Shown here piece by piece: positions 21,612-32,885 of a DNA stretch of 64,000 bases. This stretch comes from Garcia nutans (taxonomy: Eukaryota; Streptophyta; Magnoliopsida; Malpighiales; Euphorbiaceae): the NCBI GenBank assembly GCA_947685225.1, contig CANTUV010000024.1, positions 57,378,001 through 57,442,000 of the forward strand, given 5' to 3'. The position numbers were made by a program, and so were the translations under genes. The notes beneath the pieces are model-generated. The model saw only the letters and a program-made list of their open reading frames with translations, did not search any database and was not told where the DNA came from. Positions within the stretch are counted from its first letter, which is position 1, and each line of letters starts with the position of its first letter.

Positions 21612-23506
21612 TGGATTGGGATACTCGATCCTAACTTGATTTGAATACTCGATCCTAACTGGATTTGGATACTCGATCCTAAATTTTATTGGGATACTCG
21701 ATCCTAACTGGATTCGGATACTCGATCCTAACACGATTTCTGGATTTGGATACTCGATCCTAAATTAATATTGATACTCGATCCTAACTGGATTGGGATA
21801 CTCCATCCGAAATTGATTTTGATACTCGATCCTAACTGGATTCAGATACTCTCTCCTAAATTTGATTGGGATACTCGATTCTAACTGAATTTGGATATTC
21901 GATCCTAACTGCATTTGGATACTCGATCCTAAACTGGATTGGGATACTAGACCCTAATTTGATTTGGATACTCGATCCTAAATTGGACTGGGATACATGA
22001 TCCTATCTTGATTTGAATACTCGATCCTAACTAAATTTTGATACTCGATCCTAACTAGATTTGGATACTCGATCCTAAATTGGATTGGGATACTCGATCC
22101 TAACTTGATTCGGATACTCAATCCTACACTATTTTGGGATACTCGATCCTAACTGGATTTGGATACTCGATCCTAAATTGGATTGGGATGCTCGATCCTA
22201 ATTGGATTTGGATATTCGATTCTAACTGGATTTGGATACTCGATCCTAAATGGATTTTGATACTCGATCCAAAATGGATTTGGAAACTCGATCCTAAATT
22301 GGATTGGGATGCTCGATCCTAAATGGATTTGGATACTCGATCCTAACTGGATTTGGACTATCGATCCTAACTGGATTTGGAGACTCGATCCTAAATTGGA
22401 TTGGGATACTCGATCCTAACTTGCTTTGGATACTAGATCCTAAACTGGATTGGGATACTCGATCCTAACTAGATTTGGATACTTGATCCTAAGTGGATTT
22501 GGATACTTGATCCTAAGTTTGATTTGGATACTCGATCCTAAACTTGAATGGGATACTCGATCCTAACTGGATTTGGATACACGATCCTAACTGGATTTGG
22601 ATACTCGATCCTAACTGGATTCGGATACTCGATCCTAACTTGATTCGGATACTTGATAATAATTGGATTTGGATACTCGATCCTAACTAGATTTGGATCC
22701 TCGATCATAACTGGATTTGGATATTTGATCCTAAATTGGATAGGGATACTCGATCCTAACTAGATTTGGATACTCGATCCTAAATTGGATTGGGATACTC
22801 GATCATAACTGGATTTGGATACTCGGTCCTAAATGGATTTGGATACTCGATCCTAATAGGATTTAGATACTCGATCCTAACTGGATTTGGATACTGGATC
22901 CTAACTGGATTTGGATACTCGGTCCTAAATTGGATTGGGATACTCGACCCTAACTGGATTTGAATACTCGGTCCTAACTGGATTTTGATACTCGATCCTA
23001 ACTAGATTTGGATGCTCGATCCTAAATTGGATTGGGATACTCGATCCTAAACTTTATTGGGATACTCGATCCCAACTGGATTTGGATACTCGATCCTAAA
23101 TGGATTTTGATACTCTATCATAAATTGATTTGGATACTCAATACTAACTAGATTTAGATACTCAATCCTATATTGGATTGGGATACTTGATCCTAACTGG
23201 ATTTGGATACTCGATCCTAAGCTGGATTGGGATACTCGATCCTAACTTGATTTGGATACTCGATCCTAACTGGATTTGAATACTCGATCCTAATAGGATT
23301 CGGATACTCGATCCTATCTGGATTTGTGGATTTGGATACTCGATCCTAACTAGATTTGGATACTCGATTCTAAATGGATTTCGATACTCGATCCTAACTG
23401 GATTCGGATACTCGATCCTAACTTGATTCGGATACTTGATACTATCTGTATTCGGATACTCAATACTAACTGGATTTGGATACTCGATCCTAACTGGATT
23501 GGGATA
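21612..23506. repeat. 24-bp minisatellite array, block 1 (inside E1 3' UTR)
   Basis: About 78 tandem units with core ACTCGATCCTAACTGGATTT and variants ending AAATTGGATTGGG. The unit is eight codons long and lacks stops in two frames of each strand, which explains the long repetitive ORFs (octapeptides such as ILDPNWIW). It ends abruptly at E1 3' UTR sequence. Confidence 0.95.
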
Positions 23507-23806
23507 CTCTTATTATCATCATACCTGCATTAAGGAATGGAGTTCTTATTATATGACAATAGGGTGGTTTATTTCAAAGTGTGGGGTAAGCAAATAAAAA
23601 AAAATGGTATTGCTATTTGGGGTTGAATGCATACTTTGCACATTGTATTGGATTAAGAGTCAATTATTCTTTTCCTCTACATTTTAAGCTAGATGTTCTA
23701 TGCAAAATTCATATTTTGTATATATATATATATTTAAGAGATAAAAAAAATTTATATGATATATAAAAAAAAGAGAAAATAAAAAAAAGTATATATATAT
23801 ATACAA
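23507..23806 (+). repeat. Long direct repeat flanking the E1 insert, copy 2
   Basis: Matches 8640-8952, down to the A-rich tail and the TATATATACAAAA end. It resumes the E1 3' UTR after the insert. Confidence 0.8.
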
Positions 23807-24345
23807 AATTCATATATTTTCTAGCATTAGAGGAATGTCGACTCATGTATTTTTCTTTATGTATGCATGTATGTGAAAGTATTAAGGGATTGGTGAATAT
23901 GCCATTTGAGGGAGCTATGAGTTTCTTAGCAAGAGTATTGTCTAATTTAGATACTCCATTTCTTGATGCTCCAGCTTAAATGTCTTTTCTCACACCTTTA
24001 CCTTAGCCCCATTACATCCAAATAAAAGACCTTCAGATTATTTCTTGAGAAAGTCAGTGAGGGAGATTGGATAATTAAGCAAGTTTATGGTAGTATGCAG
24101 TCATGAGTGGTTTGAGTGAATTAACCTTTGAAATCGAGTGAAACACTTAGATGAGAGATAAGATTTGTATGTCTGGATTAATGAATGAGTTAAGAAAATC
24201 CTTGATTGAAGTAAAGATGCAAATATTTATGGCTGAGTCTTAAAGGATTTCATCTTATATGCTGGAATTATAGTTAAGGTTGTTTGAGTTTTTATTTTAT
24301 GCCATGTGAATTTGCTTGAGGATAAGCAAAGTTTTAAGTGTGGGG
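23807..24345 (+). other. E1 3' UTR, last part
   Basis: Non-coding continuation of the E1 3' UTR up to the polypurine tract. No ORF or repeat of note. Confidence 0.7.
24336..24345 (+). other. Polypurine tract of E1
   Basis: AAGTGTGGGG preceded by GAGGATAAGCAAAG, the usual Athila/Tat context. The exact junction with the LTR cannot be fixed because the left LTR start is outside the window. Confidence 0.65.
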
Positions 24346-24643
24346 TAGTTATTTTATTAGTTTTTGTTATAGATTTGTGTCTTGTTTATTATGATAATTA
24401 TTGTTTTATTTAGGTATTTTGTTAGTTTAAATCGGTTTATTTAGTATTTTTGTTAATTTTGGTAGTTTTAGTTTATTTCAGTGTTTATGTCGTTTTTGAT
24501 CTAGTTTTTAGTATGGTGTTTATGTTTTTGTTGGTTATTGTTTATTTAATTTTTGTTTAAAGTTTGTTTGAAGTTTTGTTTGAGGTTAAAAAGCCAAGGA
24601 ACCAAGACTGAAGGAAAAATGGACAGTAGCTGACACAGGCAGA

Positions 24644-25065
24644 GGACACGGCCAAGTCACTGGTCGTGTCCCATACCAAGTTAAAGAAGAAGAGCAAGTC
24701 ACAGAGAAGGACACAAGCAAGGGACACGACCAAGCTTGTGGCCGTGTCCCTCCAAAAAGGCTCCAACACGGCCAAGTCACTCCAACTTGGCCGTGTCTCA
24801 CTTAGTTCCAAAGGCAAAGAAGAAGCAACTCACACAGAAGCAAACACAGGCAAGGGACACGGCCAAGTCAGTGGTCGTGTCCCTCCAAAAAGGGACAACA
24901 CGGCTGTGTCTTCTTCAAGACTTGGGCGTGTCACTCAACCAAAGAAGAAAAGAAGGAAAGCAAGCAGAAGTGAACACATGCAAGGGACATGGTCAAGTCA
25001 CTGGCCGTGTCCCTCCAATGCACTCCAACATGGCCAAGTCTCCTCTGACTTGGCCGTGTCTCTCA
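24644..25065. repeat. ACACGGCC palindrome cluster in E1 3' LTR
   Basis: Some four imperfect units of about 105 bp, each with GGACACGGCCAAGTCACTGG then CGTGTCCCTCCAA. The arms can pair to form hairpins. ORFs of 124 and 141 codons across it are repeat by-products. Confidence 0.85.
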
Positions 25066-25105
25066 TGGACCAAAGGCATGAGAATTTTTAAAAGCAGAGA
25101 ATTTG

Positions 25106-25113
25106 TATAAAAG
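25106..25113 (+). promoter_or_regulatory. TATA box in E1 LTR
   Basis: TATAAAAG just downstream of the palindrome cluster and about 760 bp into the LTR, the likely start of U3-to-R transition. Confidence 0.55.
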
Positions 25114-26086
25114 GAAAAGAGAAGCTAGGGTTTAGGGTGGTTGCAATTTTGAGAGCTGAGATTGAGCCGTCAAAGAGAATAACTTAGGGTTTTATAATTG
25201 TTTTCTTTGATTTTGATTATACTTGGATTAAATTAGCTAGATTAGATTGTTCATGCCATTGATACATCCTTCTTGCAAGATTTGAACAAGAGATTCTTCA
25301 GAAGCTTCAAGGAGTTTGTAATTTGGTTTTGTTCTTGAACTTATTCTCTTTATTTTCATTGGAATTGTATTTATGGATATTATCATGACTAAATTGATTT
25401 CTTTGAATATTAATGAGATGAGTACGTTTGATAGCATTATGAACTAATTTGATCTAGTCTAGGGTTTGTATGGATCTGCTATGATTGTATGAATTGGTTA
25501 TTCTCTTAGCTAATAATTTCTTTAGCCTTGATTGAATGGAATATTGTTAATATATAATTGATTGGCCACCAATTATGTGTTTTAGATATTAGATGATGGA
25601 TTGAGATATGAAGTCTAATGCTGGAACAATTCAATTAGGGACTTAGGTGAATTAGAGATATAACCTATTAAAAAGATTATTTCAATTATAACAAGATTAG
25701 TTGAAAGAGGTTTGAATGCGAGAGCTTATTTCCTTGACTTGATTAATTGAGTTGTTTGAGATTTAATCTTTGAAATTAAATTAGTTAAGAGGAATAACCA
25801 TTCGTACATATAAGTAGTAGAGAAGTGCAAACCCTAGACCTTTCTATCAAGTGAACCAAAACATTAGCTTAATTTACTTTTATTCGTTTTTAAACTTCAA
25901 TCAATCTTTTTCATTAGTTAACAATTTAAATTTTCTTCATTACTTGTTATTCATAATATGATAATCAATTAGCCACTTTAGCTTCCTTGTCAGACGAACT
26001 TGGGGCGATCACCTTTGCTACAGCAACCTCGTATACTTGCGAGTGACACTTTGTGGTAATACTCAATCCTTAATTCGAGCCCAACA

Positions 26087-26215
26087 CCTAACTGGATTTT
26101 AATACTCAATCCTTAATGGATTTAGATACTCGATCCTAACTGGATTTGGATACTCGATCCTAACTGGATTTGGATACCCGATCCTAAATTGGATTGGGAT
26201 ACTCGATCCTTACTA
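26087..26215. repeat. 24-bp minisatellite, block 2a
   Basis: Five to six units between the E1 LTR and E4. The last five bases TACTA (26211-26215) are duplicated at 45830-45834 as the E4 target site. Confidence 0.9.
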
Positions 26216-26341
26216 TGTAATATCCTAAAGTATACCCTAAAAGTGTTGGGATTACTGTTGTATTTGGATTCAATGTGTGTATTGAAGGAAAGAGAAAAGA
26301 AGAAGAAAGTCAAAAGGAATTGTGTGTGGTGGAGATTTAAT

Positions 26342-26402
26342 GGTATAATTGTTATTATTGTTATTATTATTGTTATTGTTGTTATTATTATTATTATTGT
26401 TA

Positions 26403-26455
<53 letters not shown>

Positions 26456-26457
26456 TA
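26342..26457. repeat. ATT/GTT microsatellite in E4 5' LTR
   Basis: Trinucleotide run of TTA and TTG. The copy in the other LTR (32763-32886) differs in the GTT block. ORFs here encode only Ile/Val or Asn runs. Confidence 0.9.
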
Positions 26458-26911
26458 TGAGATAAGAACGAAGGAAGGGAGGAGAACCTTCTTTCTTTCT
26501 TCATCTTCTGTTCTTCTTCTTCGTGGACAAGAGAGCACGAGAGAGAGAGAGAGAGCACGAGAGAGAGAGAGAAATGTGATCTTCATCAAAATTTCTTAAG
26601 GATTTTAAAAGTATTGAAGATGAAAATGAAGATTTGGCAAGCTATACAAGTAAGTACATATTTCTTGAATGAATTTTATTGATTATATATATATATGTAT
26701 ATATCTTCTTGTTTTGATTTCTTTTGGATTGAGGTTATGTTTGGTATGATTGGTGGGTAAAAGGAGGATAACAAGAGATTTAAGTATGTAAATGTGTGGA
26801 ATTGATATCTAAGTGATGATTAGTTGAGAAAATTGTGAGAAAAATGATGAAATGTTGATTTGGGGTTTGGTTTGGATGAATTTCGAGTGTTTGGTCTATA
26901 AATTATTGTAG

Positions 26912-27262
26912 GACACGGCCAAGTTATGAGAGACACGGCCAAGTTAGGGCAAATTTGGCCGTGTTGGATGAGTTTTGGAGAGACACGGCCACTGGCTTGG
27001 CCGTGTCCTTTGCCTGTGTTTGTTACTGTCTGATTTATGTTGAGAGACACGGCCGTGTCCCTTGCCCGTGTCTGGTACTGGATTGTTGTGTTGAGAGACA
27101 CGGCCATTGGCTTGGCCGTGTCCATTGCCCGTGTTTGCTACTGCTTGAATTGGTGTTGAGTGGCACGGCCACAAGCTTGGCCGTGTCCCTTGGGCGTGTT
27201 TGCTACTGGATGATTGTATTGAGAGACACGGCCACAAGCTTGGCCGTGTCCCTTGAGGGTGT
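26912..27262. repeat. ACACGGCC palindrome cluster in E4 5' LTR
   Basis: Five to six units of about 65 bp with GAGAGACACGGCCACAAGC, then GGCCGTGTCCCTTG and TGTTTGCTACTG. The same array in the right LTR is cut by E3 at 33581. Confidence 0.88.
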
Positions 27263-27944
27263 TTGTTATTGTGTTTGTTATTTGGTTTTCATACATTGTT
27301 GGATCTTCAAATGTCTTTTGTACCTAAACACACTTAAACCAATAATGATCCAACCAAATGTATATGAAAGATTCTAAGTCCTTGAATAAGGTAAATTGTT
27401 ATGTATGAATATATCAATGATGATATAGGAAATGTGAAAGATATAGTGATCAATGAAAAAGTATGTGCAATGTCATTGATTATGTATACTTGAGTGATGA
27501 ATTGAATTGATCAATATGATTTGATGATAATGTTGATTTTATATGAACCATGTGATGTTTTATGTATTGTAAATATTATGAATTGTATTGTGCTATATAT
27601 AGATTGATGATGCATATGAAGAATGATATGTTGGGTACAACGTGGAATATCATGAGATCATTGATGATGAATTACCTTAATGTTATGATTGAGGCTTGTT
27701 TGCCTAATTGATGATATAAATGTACATTTGAATATTGAAGATTGAAGTGTTATATTGTGAAATGAAATATAAAGCCATTGTGATTGGCTATGATGATGCA
27801 ATTGAAAGAAATAAGGCATGTTTGCCTAAATGATGAGGAGAATTGAGAATGGAAATGATAATGAAATAATAAATGAATTGTGTGACTAATGTGTTATTCC
27901 ATTTTTAGAGTTTGTTGTTGGTGGCATGCCTATTAGTAACAATC

Positions 27945-28172
27945 TCTTGAAGTTAGGTTGGATTTGATCCTTGAAGCCAAGTTGGGTTGAAGTTTAACAT
28001 GTTTTACTCCCCTTGAAGCTTGGTTGGGTCTAATCCTTGAAGCCTAATTGAGATGTTACAACCCTTGAAGCTTGGTTGGGTTGGTTCTTGAAGCCAAGTT
28101 GGGTTGATACTTAGCATGCTTTGTTCCCCTTGAAGCTTGGTTGAGCCTAATCCTTGAAGCCTAGTTGGGTCT
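27945..28172 (+). repeat. CCTTGAAGC short tandem array in E4 5' LTR
   Basis: Eight alternating 22 to 40-bp units of CTTGAAGCYWRRTTGGGTT. The same array is at 44665-44895 (right LTR), 55950-56178 (E5), and with four units in E3 LTRs. Confidence 0.8.
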
Positions 28173-28787
28173 ATGATAATGATAAATGTGATGATTAAAC
28201 CAAAGCATTACTCTGAAAATTGAATGGCATATTAGTGTGTCTTGGGCCCATGCTTGTCTTTGTGTAATGTGAGTCATGAATGGTAACATGATTGATAAAT
28301 AAGGTATATGGAAACAATGTTGAAACAAATGAATAATGAGATCTATGAATGCTTTTGATGGAAATGTGTTTCATGATTAATGAATTGTGAATAAAATGAT
28401 GTTATGAAGTATGAGTTTGTAGTATGTGTATTGATATGTTGAAAGTGAATATGGCTTAAGGAGTTTTGTTAGGATATGAGGTTATGGAATTGTTGTATGA
28501 TGTGTAACATGTTTGTGAATGTGGAATTTGTGAGAATTATTCTTATAAAGGTTTGAATGATGTTTTGTTGTAATAATGTATACATATATATGTGTATATG
28601 AAATAGAAAGGGTAAGTATTGTGTTGTGAATATGCTATGTAATGATGTATTTAATTTATGAGATTAGTGGCAATATATGAAGAATCCATTGAGAAAGGAA
28701 AACGTGGTAAGAGAACAATAAAACATGATGCTAAAATTATAAGGTATGATTATTTTGTAATGTATACTTTATTATTTATTTGTACTA

Positions 28788-28824
28788 CTAAGCTCTCGGG
28801 CTAAGCGCGGTTGTGTAATCGCGC
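28788..28824 (+). other. LTR double hairpin, E4 5' LTR
   Basis: CTAAGC...GCTAAG (one mismatch here; the right LTR at 45505-45541 has the perfect GCTTAG) is followed at once by GCGCGGTT...AATCGCGC, an eight-pair stem with one G-U. It is conserved in position in E3, E5 and E6. Confidence 0.65.
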
Positions 28825-29119
28825 AGGTATTTATGCAGATGATCTGGATGCCTAGCTGCTATGCCACGAGAAAGGTAAGAGTGTCTCGAGACCAGCTAGA
28901 AGGTGATGCATACATGTATAATTTTATTTAGGTTTTATTTTTGATAACAATAATGATTTTTATAAATGTTTCTTAATTTAATATAATATTGCTTGACCTT
29001 GGATAAAGATTGTTAAATAAAAAGCTAAAAGTGACATTCTTATATTTTATATATGCATTGTATGTATACCAGGTATATGTATAGTGCTTATATGAAGTAT
29101 AGGGGCGTTACAGTTATTT

Positions 29120-29132
29120 TGGCATCAGAGCC
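29120..29132 (+). other. Primer binding site of E4 (initiator tRNA-Met)
   Basis: TGGCATCAGAGCC, one mismatch (C for T at position 4) from the standard TGGTATCAGAGCC seen in E3. E6 keeps the perfect form. Confidence 0.85.
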
Positions 29133-32100
29133 TAGGTTCGAGATTCTCGGCCTAAGTGAAATTAAAAAGAAAATTTTTGAAGAGTTTAAATAAGAATTGA
29201 AAAGAAGATTTTGGAAATGCAATTGGTAAGACATGCATATGCATTCACATCTAAGTTGGTCTCGAATGTGGCATTGAGTGAATTGTGAATTGTGAATTGT
29301 GATGTATTTGAGTTAAATGAGATGGGATAAATGATAGTGTGTAAATGAGGTTTCATATGAAAGCAAATCTAGAAATGTTGATAATTGAGAGATGAGTGTG
29401 ATATAAAGAAATGATATGGAAAGTATAAGTAAAAAGTTTGAGTATTGGTATGTATTTGGCATATAAAGAAATGGCTAGAAGAATTAAGTGGGAAATGAGT
29501 TAGAAACAAATTAAGATTAAAGTATGTGATCTTTCCTCTATTGTTTGAATCTCTTTCAAATAAACTTGATGGTTGGATTTATAGAAAGAGGAAATATTGT
29601 TGGATGGGTAATATGAAAAGATATATTATGTAAATGCAAAAAAAAAAAAAGTATAGTGAATTATTGAATGAGTTGATTGGTAGATTAAGTGTGATAATGT
29701 AAGGTGTCGATATGTAAAGTTAAGGTTATGTTCAAAAGAAAAAGAGATGACGTTGGTTAAGTACAAATATACATTGGTGTTGTTTGTATTGTTATTTTAA
29801 TGCAAACATGGTGATTTCAATATTAGAAATGTGATATGCTTGAATATTGTGATAGCTCATGTTAATAGTGGAGATATGAGATATTTAGATTTTCTTTGGA
29901 ATGAGCTTAATAATTGTGAAACATAGATGTTTTGATGTTATTTAGTGGTATATATATATAAGATGTTTTAAAGTTGATATTAAGAGAATGAGATGAATAA
30001 ATTGAAGTTCAAATAGAGTAGTAAGTTGGAAATTTATAGTTTTAGTGGAATGTGGATAGAGATCAATGAAATATTGATAGTTTAATGTATTTAATACATG
30101 AGATATATGAAATGGATATTAGTGCTCATGAAAGTATTATGTATTGGGAGATGTAATTGATAGTAGGAAAATTTGGTTTGAGATAAAAGAAAAAGGAATT
30201 GAGCAAAAGAAAATGAGTTACTTTAAGTAATTTGATTGGAAAGGATAAAAATGATTATGAAAGATGTGTTAAAGATATTTATAAACAAATGTGAAAGTGA
30301 TATCACATGGGAAATGTGATTAAGCTCCTTGTGGAATAATACTATAAGTAGAATATGTATATTTATTGAAGTTAATGAATAACTTAAGTTATGATAAACA
30401 AATGAGAATGATAATAGTCAAAGGAAAGTGATAAATATTAAATTTGTATAAACTATATGTAAAAGGGAAATTTAATAAATTCCATAATTATGTGTTTATA
30501 TAAAGAGGATTTGTGAAATGAACTTTTCGATATGAATGTGACCTATGAAGGTGTATATAATATGTTTATTATCTTATACCATTACATGTTTAATGGTATT
30601 AGAAGTGAGAATGGACCTGGGTAATATTGAACAGTGAAATTGTTATAGCAATAACTAAATGAGGCTATCATAAGATGTGTTGGAACTCAAAGTATTTGTG
30701 TGTGAAAGTGTTTTATGTATAAATGTATAATAAGAAATGGTAAGGAAAGAATTATGTACTTGAAATTTTTAAAAGAGATGGATTGGAAATGGAGTAATGA
30801 ATGATACTTGTGTAAGATTTGTATCTAATTGAAGGTTGGGAGTAGAAAATGTTAAGGATAATATTATCGAACATGAGTTGGGTTAATGATGATCAGATAA
30901 TCAAAAGCAAACTGTTTTGAGATGGAATTAAAATGTGTTAATTCTTGGTGTAATAAAAGTTTGGAGAATAAATATATAATTTATGTGATACCAGTTAGTA
31001 TTATAATTGTAAAGGTTGGAAATTGAATAATAGAAGAACAATATTGATTTACAACCCCTAAGTGTGATTGTTAATATGTCATTGTCATATGATTTAGTTA
31101 GTGTGATTAGTGATTAGTTTTATTATCTTCAGAATTAGAACTGAGATGGATAACTATGTTTTCAGAAACATGGTTAAAAGATATGATTGGTGAAGTTATA
31201 TCTTATAATTTCGATATTAAAAATTTAATTGTAACTATGAGAAGTAAAGCAAGGGAAGAGAATTATGATAATGTTTTAAGCTATGAATTGTGTGATAGAA
31301 CAATAATTATATAAATATAGTAATATTAGGTGAAGTGAAGAAATAATAAAAAAGGAAGAAATTGTAATCATGACTGAAAGTTATATAGGATACATTTACA
31401 GTGTAAAGTGATTATGTGAATGAACTTAAAATTTATGGGAGTATGAATAATGTAAATTAATATGTTTATATCAATAATGTTGGAAATGATATGAATGTAT
31501 AATGAGATGTTCAATATAGTTGATGATATATGAGTATACTATCTTGATGTGATGAGAAACCATAATTGTTGGCAATGATGTTAGAAATGAATTATAATGG
31601 AGGTAGAGTACCTAATTGATTATGAAAAATGAATTGTGAAAAGATAAATGAACGGACTTATCTGCCTCCTGTGGAACCATGCGGACCCAATGTGTTGGGC
31701 AACCAAACTTGGATTACCAACCTGGTTGGGGGAAAAGCTCGTTTATGAAGTTATAGTTGTTGGCAATATTGATAAATTTTGAATGAGTATAAGAAATGAT
31801 GATATAATTATTGAAATAAGGAAATGTATATGTATAAGCATGATTCATATTGATTGAATATATGAATTTGGAAAGATTAGAATTTGAATATAAGTTTGAC
31901 CTAATGAACTTAGGTTATATATAAGTATATATGGTAAAAATTCAATGATAAATTTCAATAAGTTAATTGTTGGTTTGAATCAAATAAAGTTGAAATGTTA
32001 GTATATTGTGATAGATAAATCGATTGATCTAGGTTTCGTTAAAGTTGCAAGGCAATATTGAGATTTAATATGTGCAATTGTATTGGGAGTGTAAGATTTA

Positions 32101-32621
32101 ATGGTAATGTGTATGATGTAATATTCTGATTTAGGAATGAACATAAATAAATTGAGGTATATTAATTGTACATGGTGAGAAATAAACTCATGAGAGTAAG
32201 GATATAGTTATCCATTGATGTTTGGTAAATGTTTATTTTGAAAGTGATGGTAAGAATGGAATAAACAATGCTAAGATATTGATTAATGATTTTTGAGGTT
32301 AAAGTTAAAAGAATATCTATAAAGAGTTAAAGTGATAATCTGACTTTAGTACAAAGATAAAATGTATTGGAGATGTTATGAGATATCTTGATTGCTTTGT
32401 TGAGAAAGTAATAAGAGGTAAAGATATATATATATATATACCTATACAATGATGAATTATGAATTTCAGAGAAGATGATTATCTCTAAGGGGGAGAGTAG
32501 AAGATATGAGATTTGATAAAACTATATTGTAAGATACGATTATCTTCATATGAAAATTAAGATGGTGAAATGTTCTAAATGGGTTGTTATTATACTGGAT
32601 AATTTCGAGGACGAAATTATT

Positions 32622-32636
32622 TAAGGGGGAGAGAAT
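32622..32636 (+). other. Polypurine tract of E4
   Basis: TAAGGGGGAGAGAAT, preceded by TTCGAGGACGAAATT, the same context as the pol-end/PPT region of E3 and E5. Confidence 0.85.
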
Positions 32637-32844
32637 TGTAATATCCTAAAGTATACCCTAAAAGTGTTGGGATTACTGTTGTATTTGGATTCAATGTGTG
32701 TATTGAAGGAAAGAGAAAAGAAGAAGAAAGTCAAAAGGAATTGTGTGTGGTGGAGATTTAATGGTATAATTGTTATTATTGTTATTGTTATTGTTATTGT
32801 TATTGTTATTGTTATTGTTGTTATTATTATTATTATTATTGTTA

Positions 32845-32885
<41 letters not shown>

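Larger units (their letters stand above)
24346..26086 (+). repeat. E1 3' LTR
   Basis: About 1.74 kb. Its last 492 bases align with 1-483. Within the last 35 bases it carries an insertion resembling the minisatellite (ATACTCAATCCTTA) before ending CCCAACA. It includes a TATA box and a palindrome cluster. Downstream it runs directly into minisatellite DNA. Confidence 0.85.
26216..29112 (+). repeat. E4 5' LTR
   Basis: 2897 bp. In order it holds an ATT/GTT microsatellite, a GA tract (26537-26573), the ACACGGCC cluster, an eight-unit CCTTGAAGC array and the double hairpin. The other LTR matches closely, the microsatellite being the most variable part. Confidence 0.93.
29113..32636 (+). other. E4 internal region, non-coding
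   Basis: About 3.5 kb of AT-rich sequence between PBS and PPT. The leader (to about 29160) matches the E3 leader, but no gag or pol trace follows. The first 1.6 kb aligns with the E6 interior (62358-64000), with indels and without conserved reading frames. A GC-richer patch lies near 31656-31740. Confidence 0.85.

Noticed and set aside
24586..25110. Overlapping ORFs on both strands across the ACACGGCC clusters (also near 6231, 26820 and 33250)
   Set aside because: By-products of GC-rich palindromic repeats; the translations are the repeat itself, such as GHGQASGRVS.
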